63,812 nt of DNA from Clostridia bacterium (GTDB lineage Bacteria > Bacillota > Clostridia > Oscillospirales > CAG-272). Within the stretch, counting starts at the first letter, position 1; each line of letters opens with the position of its first letter. Below are positions 54,144 to 62,598 of the stretch, one piece after another. Position numbers and translations under genes: made by a program. The DNA is taken from positions 1 through 63,812 of the forward strand of contig JAFULC010000052.1 in assembly GCA_017483305.1 (NCBI GenBank), read 5' to 3'. The notes beneath the pieces were generated by a model. The model did no database searches, was not told the origin of the DNA, and saw only the letters and a list, made by a program, of their open reading frames with translations.

Positions 54144-54929
54144 ATGGAATACACAACAAAAATACTGATCGCTGACGAAAATGCGTCACAACGCGCGCTC
54201 TTAAAGGACTGTTTTTTGCACGCAGGCTGCCGATATATAGAGGAGGCTGTCAACGGAGAGGATGCCTTGACGAAGATAGGGCGGATCCATCCCGATCTTG
54301 TCGTGATCGACATCTGGATGTCAAAGGTCGACGGGCTCAGCGTGGTCCGCAGCGCGAAGGCGCTTTCCTACGGACAAGACAAGCCGCCCGTTATTATCAT
54401 GACCTCGCCGATCTCGAATCAAAATATTTTCGTGCAGGCGCTTCAGTCGGGCGCGGAGCTGTGTCTGATCAAGCCGATCAATCAGTCAAATCTCATTGAA
54501 TACGCCGAGAATATGCTCAAAAATCGCAATTCAAAGGGCGAGGGCGCGGACAGTCAGTCCCACGACGACAGCACGCCCGATATTGAAGCACAGGTCACGC
54601 GCATTATTCATCAGATCGGTGTGCCCGCGCACATCAAGGGCTATCAGTATCTTCGCACGGCTATTCTGCTGACGGTCAAGGACTCCGATATTATCAACTC
54701 GGTAACGAAGGTTCTCTACCCTTCCGTCGCAAAGAAATACCAGACTACCACCTCTCGTGTCGAGCGCGCCATCAGACACGCCATCGAGGTCGCGTGGGAC
54801 AGAGGTGACGTGGATACGTTGAATAGTTATTTTGGGTATACTATTCAGAACAACCGCGGAAAGCCCACGAATAGCGAATTTATTGCGATGATTGCGGATA
54901 ATCTCAGACTTAAATACAAATTGTATTAA
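54144..54929 (+). CDS. spo0A: sporulation master regulator Spo0A
   Basis: A 261-residue response regulator that starts sporulation. The receiver domain has the acidic pocket in LIADEN and the phosphoacceptor Asp in LVVIDIWM, with Lys in CLIKPIN. The C-terminal Spo0A DNA-binding domain is nearly canonical: [36 protein letters not shown] and [18 protein letters not shown]. The ribosome site is CGGAGGA. A diverged copy of the last codons lies 180 bases downstream. Confidence 0.98.
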   Translation: MEYTTKILIADENASQRALLKDCFLHAGCRYIEEAVNGEDALTKIGRIHPDLVVIDIWMSKVDGLSVVRSAKALSYGQDKPPVIIMTSPISNQNIFVQALQSGAELCLIKPINQSNLIEYAENMLKNRNSKGEGADSQSHDDSTPDIEAQVTRIIHQIGVPAHIKGYQYLRTAILLTVKDSDIINSVTKVLYPSVAKKYQTTTSRVERAIRHAIEVAWDRGDVDTLNSYFGYTIQNNRGKPTNSEFIAMIADNLRLKYKLY

Positions 54930-54934
54930 AAAAG

Positions 54935-54998
54935 AGGGTGTAACACCGTCAGCTAAAAAATAGCCGTAGTGGGGTCAAAGCCCCTTGGTGTACACCTT
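54935..54998. repeat. branched palindromic element after spo0A
   Basis: AGGGTGT and ACACC (54935-54947) pair with GGTGT and ACACCTT (54987-54998). Two small hairpins fit inside: GCTA-TAGC and GGGG-CCCC, giving a three-way junction. On the minus strand it is followed by CTCTTTTTT, so it could terminate minus-strand transcription. Confidence 0.55.
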
Positions 54999-55040
54999 CT
55001 AATAGCATTATACAACAAAAGAAAGAAAATGTCAACCCTC

Positions 55041-55109
55041 ATGACGACCAATACCGAGTTTATTGCGATGATTGCGGATAATCTGAGGCTGAAGTATAAG
55101 TTGTACTGA
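55041..55109 (+). pseudogene. remnant of a second spo0A 3' end
   Basis: The 23 codons ending at TGA 55107-55109 repeat the last codons of spo0A ([19 protein letters not shown] against [19 protein letters not shown]). A run of 26 bases is identical. Eight of the differing codons are synonymous third-position changes (for example CTC/CTG, AAA/AAG), and the stop is TGA instead of TAA. This is the tail of a diverged spo0A allele, not a fresh local duplication. Confidence 0.85.
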
Positions 55110-55124
55110 TAAAATCAATAGTTA

Positions 55125-55228
55125 CGGGGCATCGAGGACGTCGCCCCCTACGATAAAGAGCAACGTTGATCTGATAGAGACTGGCTCTGCTAAAGTAGGG
55201 GGCGACGTCCTCGGCGCCCCGCTGTTTT
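55125..55228 (+). repeat. 27-bp inverted repeat with terminator-like T-run
   Basis: The arms 55125-55151 and 55195-55221 are complementary at 25 of 27 positions (core GAGGACGTCGCCCCCTAC). A 43-base spacer separates them and CTGTTTTTTT follows. It looks like a palindromic, MITE-like intergenic element and may terminate spo0A transcription. Confidence 0.75.
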
Positions 55229-55258
55229 TTTATTTCTTGCCAAAAATTATCTTTCATA

Positions 55259-55287
55259 TTGATTTTCGTTGATTTTTGTGTTACAAT
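55259..55287 (+). promoter_or_regulatory. sigma-A promoter of the HAD hydrolase
   Basis: TTGATT (55259-55264) and TACAAT (55282-55287), spacer 17. Confidence 0.75.
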
Positions 55288-55340
55288 AATTATGATGAGG
55301 CAGAAATTCATCGAATTCAGCCTATATGGGAGGATTTGCT

Positions 55341-56201
55341 ATGGCACAGACCACTATCGGAATTCTTTACGATTTTGACAAGACCCTTTGCACTACCGAT
55401 ATGCAGGAATATGATTTTATCAAAAATCTCGGCATGACGTCGGACGAATTTTGGGGCGAGGCCGCCGAGATAACGTCCAAATACGAGGTTGAAAAGATAC
55501 TTTCGTATATGCTCGTTATGATCAAGCAGTGCAAAAAGCGCGGTATCCCCTTGACCGAGGAATATCTCAAGCAGTGCGGCGAGCACGTTGAGCTTTTTGA
55601 CGGAGTACTTACCTGGTTTGACAGAATCAACTCCTACGGAGAGTCCTTGGGAGTCAAGATCGAGCATTATATCATTTCGTCGGGTACTTACGAGATAATT
55701 CAGGGTACTCCTATCGCGAAGTATTTCAAGCGTATTTACGCCTGCAAATATATGTATGACGAGAACGGCGAGGCGGCATGGCCTGCGCTTGCAATCAACT
55801 ACACACTTAAAACCCAGTACATTTACCGAATCTCCAAAGGTATTTTGGACGTTACCGACGACTACAATCTCAACCGTCTGCAAGACGAGAGTCTGCGCCG
55901 CATAGCGTATCACAATATGATATACATCGGCGACGGAATGACCGATATTCCCTGCATGAAGCTGGTCAAGGAGCGCGGCGGCAAGTCGATCGCGCTTTAT
56001 CCCTACGGTCACGACGAAAACGTCAAGCCGCTCGTCGAGGATGCACGAATCAACTACGTTTGCGCGGCTGACTACTCCCCCGATTCCCCGCTTGAGAAGA
56101 TCGTTAAGCTTATGATCGAAAAGATGGCGGTGCTTGAGCGCCTTAAGGCTCAGGAGATCGCTCAGCTTTCGCAGTATAAGCAGGTCATTGAGGAGAAATA
56201 A
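55341..56201 (+). CDS. HAD superfamily hydrolase
   Basis: A 286-residue haloacid dehalogenase-type phosphatase. Motif I is LYDFDKTL with both Asp residues, motif II IISSGTYE, and motif IV IGDGMTDIPCM. The roughly 150-residue cap domain is of the phosphoserine phosphatase-like helical kind. The substrate is unknown. GGGAGGA seven bases upstream sets the start at 55341. It is a single-gene unit with its own promoter and terminator. Confidence 0.88.
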   Translation: MAQTTIGILYDFDKTLCTTDMQEYDFIKNLGMTSDEFWGEAAEITSKYEVEKILSYMLVMIKQCKKRGIPLTEEYLKQCGEHVELFDGVLTWFDRINSYGESLGVKIEHYIISSGTYEIIQGTPIAKYFKRIYACKYMYDENGEAAWPALAINYTLKTQYIYRISKGILDVTDDYNLNRLQDESLRRIAYHNMIYIGDGMTDIPCMKLVKERGGKSIALYPYGHDENVKPLVEDARINYVCAADYSPDSPLEKIVKLMIEKMAVLERLKAQEIAQLSQYKQVIEEK

Positions 56202-56287
56202 GTCATTTTCGAAGCATTCCGCGATATTGCGAGAATAACAAAAGGCTACTTATCAAAGGCCCTGTCGACTGTTATCTAAATATAATC

Positions 56288-56322
56288 ACACCGCCGCGTT
56301 CTAATGAGCGCGGCGGTGTTTG
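56288..56322 (+). terminator. terminator after the HAD gene
   Basis: ACACCGCCGCG (56288-56298) pairs perfectly with CGCGGCGGTGT (56309-56319). The T-tract is short (TT then GC). Confidence 0.75.
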
Positions 56323-56359
56323 CATTAACTATTTCCTGTTCCCTTTTTGAAAGGTTTTG

Positions 56360-56415
56360 AAAAGGAGGGGGCGCGGGGGAGGAGAAATTTTTCCCTTGAA
56401 AAGTTTCTCCTCCCC
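56360..56415. repeat. GC-rich hairpin between convergent genes
   Basis: GGGGGAGGAGAAA pairs with TTTCTCCTCCCCC around a partly paired A/T loop. It resembles the hairpin module of the intergenic repeats near leuS and pheS and separates the HAD gene from the glycosidase-like gene. Confidence 0.6.
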
Positions 56416-56434
56416 CACATATTATATTATCTAA

Positions 56435-59173
56435 TTAAATCAATCCCGTATTTACGAAGCTATACTTATCGGTATAGTAGCCTGTCTGGAAGTTGTTCCA
56501 GATGCAACGCTCCTTATAGAAGTGCGCGGGAGCGACCGCGAGGAGCTCGCCTGCGGCGTGGTGGTGCGGGCCGAGGAGGTTGCGCAGGTTATTGACCAGC
56601 GTCAGCTCGACGGTGTTCTCGCCGACCGTGAGGTATTCGGAGAGGTCGACCTCATAGGGTGCCCACATTACAGTATCAAGCTTCTTGCCGTTCACCTTGA
56701 TACGAACCGCATTTACTCCGTTCTTGACGAACGCGAGCTTATAGTCGGTGCTATCGAGGTTGAACCTGCGGCTGACGGTCAGCTCGCCCGAGAAGAAGGT
56801 ATAGCCGTTCTGCTCGAGGTTCTTAAGAGTGACCTCTGCTTCAGGTTTAACTACTGTAAAGCCGCCGTCGCAGAAGTAGGCGTTGTTGGGGATAGGCTCG
56901 AATGCGCTCTCGCACTTGACTGCAAAGTCTCCGACGAGATACATCGACTCGATCTCCATATCGTAGGTCAGCTTATTCTTTTCGGACTCGAAGATCTTGG
57001 CGTTTTCGATATTCTTGTAGGTCTGCTCGGACTGAACTATGGTTGCTTCAAGCTCGATGGTGTTCTCGCCTACCTTGGCATATTTCTGAATGTCGAGCAT
57101 TCTGAACGCCTGATCGCGGAAGCTGCCGCAATCGGTCTTGTCGATCTCGACACCGTTGACCTTGATCTTAAAGATCTCGGGGGTCTCGCAAGCGAGGTAG
57201 AGCTTATCCGAGATGTATTCCATATTCACCGTGAACCTGCAAAGGACGTCGACTGCGCGCTTAAGATCGGTGGTTCTCGGGAGAATGTTGAGGACGTAGC
57301 CGTTCTCCTCCTGAAGCTCGCCGTCGAACCAATAGTCGCACTTATCAAGCGTGAGGGAGTTGTAGGTGCAATTCTCTACCGTCCACTTGCCGCTGATATC
57401 GAGAGCCTTCAGCTCTTTCTCTGCCTTTTTGGGCGAGCAGGGCGTGCCGTCGTCGATAACGAGCAGGCTTCCGTAGGGTGCGAAGGTATATTCGCCGCAG
57501 AAGTCGATCTTCTCGCCCGTCGCGATGTCGATCGCGTAGCTTCCGCGAGAGATGGTTGCCTTTTCTTCGGTATCGTTGGAGTTGACGAAGTAATGCGCGG
57601 TGCAGTCACCGAGGTCACGCCAGGTGTACGTGATCTTTTCGTTATCAATTACCGTGTTGGGCGCGAGCTGATCCACAGTGGTTATGATACCGCCGTTTGC
57701 CTTGAACTCTGCAAGCAGCTTTTCGGTGTTCTCCATAAACGCGATATGCTCGGGGATAACTACGGTCGTATACGCCATATTGCCGATGATGAGCTTGTTG
57801 CCCTCGACTCTGCCGTGTCTTTCCATCATGATCTCGTCGCCGAGGTGGAAAGGAATGTGCTTTGCCTCAAGCGCAAGGGTCGTGCCGACGAGAGCGCCGT
57901 TGTAATATTCGATATCCTTGCCGTTGGTGTAGAGGTTGTTGCCGCAGTTGAAGCATACCCAGGCCGACGTCATATTGTGAAGCACGAGGGTGTCAAACTT
58001 GATCTCGCCCTCGGCAAGTATCATACCAACGCGCGACATAGCGTCATTGAAGACCTTGTAGTCTGCCCACCAGGGCTGCTGTATGTACATTGCGGGGGGA
58101 TAGTCTCTCTTACGGATTCCTCTGTTGGAGTATCCCTCGAGGTGCTGACACATAAGGTTTATGCCGCGGACCATCATCCACTCGTAGTTTCTCTTGAGCT
58201 CGTCGTGGCCTACGTTATGTCCGCAGAGCGCGAAGGTCTCGGAGAGGATCTGCTTCTTGCCCGTCTGTGCCGCCGCGCTGGCAAGCTGATGATGGGTAAG
58301 GCAGGGGTAGATAGGTCTGCAGAGCCAGTCCATGCCGGGAATGTGGAAATACTCGTAGTGAGGCATGCAGGCACCGTTGGAAACAAGCTGATAGAACAAG
58401 GTTTCCTCAAGAACGAGGTGGCCTGTGAGCTTGAGTCCGTGATCCTCACACCAGTCGTAGATCTGCTTCATAAAGTTCTTCGAGAAGAGCTCGGTTACCA
58501 TCCTCCAGAACTTGATACGGACGGTCTCAAAGCCTTCTTCCTCGTAGAAAAGCTTGGCAAGAACGGCACAAAGATCCTCGCCGTAGGCAAGCTTATACTG
58601 CTCGGGCATGGTCAGGCTCCACGGAATTCCGTTACGCGAGATCTGAGGCTCGTCGGTGAAAAATCCGTCAAAGCTCTTGCCGTACTTTTCGTAGTAGGGG
58701 ACGTAGATTTCATTTATAAAATCCGCGATGACCTCGCCGTCAAGCGTGTCAACGTAGAAGGGATTGACCTCGTAGAAGAAGCAATATTTGTCGTTCTCGG
58801 CGATGATACGGTGCTCGGGTATCGCGCTTCTGTCGGCATCTGCGGGCTGTACGCGCAGATACTTCTGCCAGAATTTCTCTCCCTTGCCGTTGACACGTCC
58901 GCCGCCGAAGCCCGAGGGCCAGCCGTTTTCGTCGTATGCCCAGGCGTGCATTCCGCGCTTGTTGCACTCGTCGATGCAAGCACCGACGTTTTCAAACCAT
59001 TCCTCGCCCATATACTCGGTCTGCAGACCTCCGCGGGCGTGCATAAAATATCCTCCCATTCCCGCTTCGTCCATAAGGGCGGTCTGGCGGAGGGATTCCG
59101 CGACGTTAAGCTTTTCGTTCCATGACCAGAACGGCACGGGACGGTATTTTTTGTCAATGTTTTTGAAATCCAT
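56435..59173 (-). CDS. large glycoside hydrolase-like protein (GH106/rhamnosidase-like)
   Basis: A 912-residue cytoplasmic protein with no signal peptide. The N-terminal barrel begins PVPFWSWNEKL and carries GGYFMHARGGLQTEYMG, AWAYDENGWPSGFGGG and GFFTDEPQIS; the conserved acidic residues DEN and DEP are catalytic candidates. The C-terminal third holds two beta-sandwich domains of the GH2 sugar-binding type (KVGENTIELEATI, TVGENTVELTLV). The pattern fits glycosidases related to GH106 alpha-L-rhamnosidases, but the substrate is not certain. It has its own promoter. Confidence 0.72.
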   Translation of the reverse strand: MDFKNIDKKYRPVPFWSWNEKLNVAESLRQTALMDEAGMGGYFMHARGGLQTEYMGEEWFENVGACIDECNKRGMHAWAYDENGWPSGFGGGRVNGKGEKFWQKYLRVQPADADRSAIPEHRIIAENDKYCFFYEVNPFYVDTLDGEVIADFINEIYVPYYEKYGKSFDGFFTDEPQISRNGIPWSLTMPEQYKLAYGEDLCAVLAKLFYEEEGFETVRIKFWRMVTELFSKNFMKQIYDWCEDHGLKLTGHLVLEETLFYQLVSNGACMPHYEYFHIPGMDWLCRPIYPCLTHHQLASAAAQTGKKQILSETFALCGHNVGHDELKRNYEWMMVRGINLMCQHLEGYSNRGIRKRDYPPAMYIQQPWWADYKVFNDAMSRVGMILAEGEIKFDTLVLHNMTSAWVCFNCGNNLYTNGKDIEYYNGALVGTTLALEAKHIPFHLGDEIMMERHGRVEGNKLIIGNMAYTTVVIPEHIAFMENTEKLLAEFKANGGIITTVDQLAPNTVIDNEKITYTWRDLGDCTAHYFVNSNDTEEKATISRGSYAIDIATGEKIDFCGEYTFAPYGSLLVIDDGTPCSPKKAEKELKALDISGKWTVENCTYNSLTLDKCDYWFDGELQEENGYVLNILPRTTDLKRAVDVLCRFTVNMEYISDKLYLACETPEIFKIKVNGVEIDKTDCGSFRDQAFRMLDIQKYAKVGENTIELEATIVQSEQTYKNIENAKIFESEKNKLTYDMEIESMYLVGDFAVKCESAFEPIPNNAYFCDGGFTVVKPEAEVTLKNLEQNGYTFFSGELTVSRRFNLDSTDYKLAFVKNGVNAVRIKVNGKKLDTVMWAPYEVDLSEYLTVGENTVELTLVNNLRNLLGPHHHAAGELLAVAPAHFYKERCIWNNFQTGYYTDKYSFVNTGLI

Positions 59174-59255
59174 GATTTGCTCCTTTATTCGAGGTTAGAT
59201 TTTCTTTTTTGTGAGCGAAAATGCGGTAAAATTACATCTCCGCACTTCCTCTTTA

Positions 59256-59284
59256 ATTATAAAATGAAAAGCGGCTTTTGTCAA
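59256..59284 (-). promoter_or_regulatory. sigma-A promoter of the GH106-like gene
   Basis: TTGACA (59279-59284) and TATAAT (59256-59261) on the minus strand, spacer 17. The promoter spacer also forms the 3' arm of a hairpin (AAAGCGGC with GCCGCTTT, 59332-59267) that probably ends ddl transcription. Confidence 0.88.
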
Positions 59285-59337
59285 TGACTTTAAGGCAAAT
59301 TATACCTAAAATTTCATCGCACAGCCGCTTTTTTTAT

Positions 59338-60369
59338 TTATTTTTTCAGTGCTAAGTCAACTATTTTGCAGCAGAGCTTTCCGTAGCTGATCCCGACCGC
59401 CGCCGCCATCTGCGGAAGCAGGCTTGTTGGGGTCATTCCCGGGAGTGTGTTTGCCTCGAGACACCAGGGTCTGCCGTCCTTGTCAACTATGTAGTCGAAG
59501 CGCGAATATCCCGACAGTCTGAGCGCGTCAAACGCAAGTCTTGTTTGCTCGGCAAGGACCGACATAAGACTGTCGTCGATAGGTGCGGGGCAAAGCTCGA
59601 CCGTTTTGCCCGCCTGATATTTGTTTGTGTAGTCGTAAAAGCCCTCGGTGGGGATTATTTCAACGGCGGGAAGCACCTCTCCGTCGAGGATTCCGACTGT
59701 AAATTCCCTTCCGTTGATCTTTTTCTCGATAAGTATACTATCCTCGTATTTTTCGGCTTCCTTAAGCGCATTTTCGAGCTCTGCTCGGGTTTCGGGGATA
59801 GAAATACCGACACTTGAGCCGCAACAGCAGGGCTTGACGACACAGGGGTATCCGATCCTCTGCTCGATCTCGTCAATATCGGCCTGCTTTGCCGAAACAT
59901 GCATCCATTCGGGCGTATTCACACCTGCGCCGACGAACATTTTTTTGGAAATGTCCTTATCCATCGCCAAAAGGCTTCCGACGTAGCACGAGCCCGTATA
60001 TTTGATGCCGTAGCTGTCGAGCGTTGCCTGAAGCTGACCGTTCTCTCCCATAGCTCCGTGGAGTGCCATAAAGACCACGTCCGCCGCGCGACAGAGGTCG
60101 ATAATCCCCTTGCCTATCAAGGCATCTCCGTTGCCGCTGCTCGCCTTGAGCGCATCAAGATCGGGAACGCTGTGTGTGACCTTATGTATCGGCTTTTTTT
60201 CTTTATTGAAAAGGCTTTTTGTGTCATTCGCGCCATCTATTCCGAGGTAGACGTCGGCAAGGCAGACATTATGCCCCTCGCCGATGAGCGCGTTTGCTAT
60301 GAGGCTGCCCGACGTGAGCGACACGTCTCTTTCGGGCGAATAACCGCCCGCCAAAACTGCTATATTCAT
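59338..60369 (-). CDS. ddl: D-alanine-D-alanine ligase
   Basis: A 343-residue ATP-grasp enzyme that makes the D-Ala-D-Ala dipeptide of peptidoglycan. Motifs: LAGGYSPERDVSLTSG, ALHGAMGENGQLQ, VVKPCCCGSSVGIS for ATP binding, and EANTLPGMTPTSLLPQ. The loop before NKYQAGKT is of the usual ligase kind; I see no sign of vancomycin-type specificity. It follows prmC by 29 bases. Confidence 0.94.
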   Translation of the reverse strand: MNIAVLAGGYSPERDVSLTSGSLIANALIGEGHNVCLADVYLGIDGANDTKSLFNKEKKPIHKVTHSVPDLDALKASSGNGDALIGKGIIDLCRAADVVFMALHGAMGENGQLQATLDSYGIKYTGSCYVGSLLAMDKDISKKMFVGAGVNTPEWMHVSAKQADIDEIEQRIGYPCVVKPCCCGSSVGISIPETRAELENALKEAEKYEDSILIEKKINGREFTVGILDGEVLPAVEIIPTEGFYDYTNKYQAGKTVELCPAPIDDSLMSVLAEQTRLAFDALRLSGYSRFDYIVDKDGRPWCLEANTLPGMTPTSLLPQMAAAVGISYGKLCCKIVDLALKK

Positions 60370-60398
60370 ACTTATGCTCCGTTTTTACTTTTTAAAAT

Positions 60399-61202
60399 TC
60401 ACGTTATTCTGCGCAGGATGGCCACGCGGTCGCATCCGCCGAGGTCCTTTTTGATCTCGCAGGAGAATCCTGCCGCGTCGGCGATTTTCTTCAGGTCATC
60501 TGCCTGATCGTAACCGATCTCAAAGATAAAAATGCCGTTTTTGTCGAGATTTTTCGCAAAATTATTCACTATCGCGCGATAGAAGATAAGACCGTCCTCA
60601 CCGCCGTCAAGCGCGGCGCGCGGCTCTTGTCTGACCTCGGCTTCAAGAGTGTCGATGACCTCTGTTCTGATATACGGGGGATTGGAGATTATCGCGGCGT
60701 ATTTTTTGTCTCCGAGCAGGTCTGGAGAGAGCACGTCGCCAAGAATTCCCGAAAATCGCTCCGAGACCTTGTTCCTCGCGGCGTTTTTCTTTGCGATCTC
60801 AAGAGTTTTCGGGTAGAGCTCGTAGGCATCCGCCCTTGTGTCTGCCCTCAGATCGAGGACCGATACCGCTATGCACCCACTTCCCGTGCAGAGATCGGCA
60901 AAGCTTGCGTTTTGGGGCAGTTGCTTTACTGCGGTCTCGACCGTAAGCTCGGTGTCGGGTCTTGGAACGAGGCAATTTTCATTGACCTCAAACTCGCATC
61001 GGCAAAACCACCATTTCCCGATAAGATATTGCAGAGGATAGCGGGCGCATCTTTTTTCGACCGCCTCGGCAAGACAGGGGGAATCGTAGCTCTTATCCTC
61101 GGAATATTCTCCGCAGAGCTCCTCGATGAGCAGCTTGGTCTCGACGTAGTCGTTCTCTATTCCGCTCTCTCTGAGTCTGGCTCTTATTTCGTTTGCCTTC
61201 AT
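60399..61202 (-). CDS. prmC: release factor glutamine methyltransferase PrmC
   Basis: A 267-residue methyltransferase that modifies the GGQ glutamine of release factors. It has the N-terminal helical domain (YPLQYLIGKWWF), the SAM site FADLCTGSGCIAVSV and the catalytic motif IISNPPYI. The C-terminal segment EPRAALDGGEDGLIFYR is typical. prfA is not adjacent, unlike in many genomes. A likely promoter lies just upstream. Confidence 0.95.
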   Translation of the reverse strand: MKANEIRARLRESGIENDYVETKLLIEELCGEYSEDKSYDSPCLAEAVEKRCARYPLQYLIGKWWFCRCEFEVNENCLVPRPDTELTVETAVKQLPQNASFADLCTGSGCIAVSVLDLRADTRADAYELYPKTLEIAKKNAARNKVSERFSGILGDVLSPDLLGDKKYAAIISNPPYIRTEVIDTLEAEVRQEPRAALDGGEDGLIFYRAIVNNFAKNLDKNGIFIFEIGYDQADDLKKIADAAGFSCEIKKDLGGCDRVAILRRIT

Positions 61203-61234
61203 TCTCTATCCTCCCTTCTCTAACACTACTATAT

Positions 61235-61263
61235 AGTATAGCAGATATTTAAGTTTTTGGAAA
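61235..61263 (-). promoter_or_regulatory. likely promoter of prmC-ddl
   Basis: TTTCCA (61258-61263) and TATACT (61235-61240) on the minus strand, spacer 17, with GGGAGGA before the prmC start. Confidence 0.6.
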
Positions 61264-61295
61264 GGGGTTTTGCAAATTTTTTCGGTGAGTTTCAG

Positions 61296-61327
61296 GAAAA
61301 AAAGTGCGAACGCGGTTGCGTTCGCAC
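61296..61327 (-). terminator. terminator of the DAHP synthase gene
   Basis: GTGCGAACGC pairs with GCGTTCGCAC around a four-base loop, followed on the minus strand by a run of T. Confidence 0.95.
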
Positions 61328-61335
61328 TTTCTCTA

Positions 61336-62358
61336 TTAAAGTCTTTCTGCCATATAGTATATGAATCTTTCGGTATCGTCCCAGCCAAGACAAGCATCGG
61401 TAATCGACTTGCCGTAGATGCCTTCGCCGATCTTCTGGTTGCCCTCCTCGATATAGCTCTCGATCATAAAGCCCTTGAAGATCCCCGCAATCTCGGGATT
61501 GAGCGCACAGGAATGAAGGACCTCCTTCGCTATTCTCACCTGCTCCTTATACTTCTTGCCCGAATTTGCATGGTTACAGTCGACGATGAGCGCGGGATTG
61601 ACGAGCGCTCTCTTATCATATTCCTTGCACAAATGCTCGATGTCCTCGTAATGATAGTTTGGCAGAGATTCGCCGTGCTTATTTACGTATCCGCGCAATA
61701 TTGCGTGGGCGTAGGGGTTGCCCGACGACTTGACCTCCCAGCCGCGATAGAGGAAGGTGTGTGGATGCTGTGCCGCCATTATCGAGTTGAGCATGACCGA
61801 AATGTCACCGCCGGTGGGATTTTTCATTCCAACGGGGATCTCGATTCCGCTCGACACGAGTCTGTGCTGCTGATTTTCAACCGAGCGCGCGCCGATGGCG
61901 ACGTAGGAAAGCAGATCGTAAAGGTACTGGTAGTTCTCGGGATATAGCATCTCGTCGGCGGTGAACATTCCCGTCTGCTCGATAACTCTCTTGTGGAGAT
62001 GTCTGATCGCGATAATGCCCGCGAGCATATCCGAATCCTTATTGGGATCGGGCTGGTGGAGCATTCCCTTATATCCGTCGCCCGTGGTTCTCGGCTTATT
62101 GGTATAGACTCGGGGGATAACTACTATCTTATCCGACACCTTTTCGCTGACGCGCGCGAGTCGGGTAACGTAGTCCATTACCGAATCCTCGTTGTCTGCC
62201 GAGCAAGGACCGATAACGAGCAGCTTTTTGCTTGATTCTCCACTGAAGATCTTGGCGACCTCGCGGTCAAATTCTGTTTTTTTATTTACACACTCGGCGC
62301 TGAGGGGATATTGCTCTCTTATCTCCTTGGGCAGAGGTAGCTTTCTTACGAATTCCAT
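61336..62358 (-). CDS. 3-deoxy-7-phosphoheptulonate synthase (AroFGH type)
   Basis: A 340-residue DAHP synthase, the first enzyme of aromatic amino acid synthesis, joining erythrose 4-phosphate and phosphoenolpyruvate. Motifs: LLVIGPCSADNEDSVMDY, MLHQPDPNKD, GMKNPTGGD and IVDCNHANSGK. The type I-alpha N-terminal extension is present. The start is ATG 62358 with GGAG before it. It is a single gene; no T-box or trp-type leader is visible, so feedback inhibition may be the main control. Confidence 0.93.
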   Translation of the reverse strand: MEFVRKLPLPKEIREQYPLSAECVNKKTEFDREVAKIFSGESSKKLLVIGPCSADNEDSVMDYVTRLARVSEKVSDKIVVIPRVYTNKPRTTGDGYKGMLHQPDPNKDSDMLAGIIAIRHLHKRVIEQTGMFTADEMLYPENYQYLYDLLSYVAIGARSVENQQHRLVSSGIEIPVGMKNPTGGDISVMLNSIMAAQHPHTFLYRGWEVKSSGNPYAHAILRGYVNKHGESLPNYHYEDIEHLCKEYDKRALVNPALIVDCNHANSGKKYKEQVRIAKEVLHSCALNPEIAGIFKGFMIESYIEEGNQKIGEGIYGKSITDACLGWDDTERFIYYMAERL

Positions 62359-62536
62359 ATTTTTCTCCAAAAATGTGGCGTTTTTGTCAAACGCGACGTA
62401 CTTATGATCCCGTATTTTAACACCAATATATGAACTGCATATTAATGTGAGCGGTTAAATTGCAAAAAACATCAAAAATCGCAGTCAAGCAAGGAAAATT
62501 CGTCGTGATATTTAAAAAAAGCGGTGCTTATACGTA

Positions 62537-62565
62537 TTGACATCGATTGGATTTTGTGATAGAAT
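62537..62565 (+). promoter_or_regulatory. sigma-A promoter of the alpha/beta hydrolase
   Basis: TTGACA (62537-62542) and TAGAAT (62560-62565), spacer 17. Confidence 0.85.
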
Positions 62566-62598
62566 TTATCTGTAGATCTTACGAAAGGAAGTCCCAAA

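Noticed and set aside
55125-55221. An insertion sequence with terminal inverted repeats
   Set aside because: The 43 bases between the arms are far too short for a transposase; at most it is a non-autonomous palindromic element.
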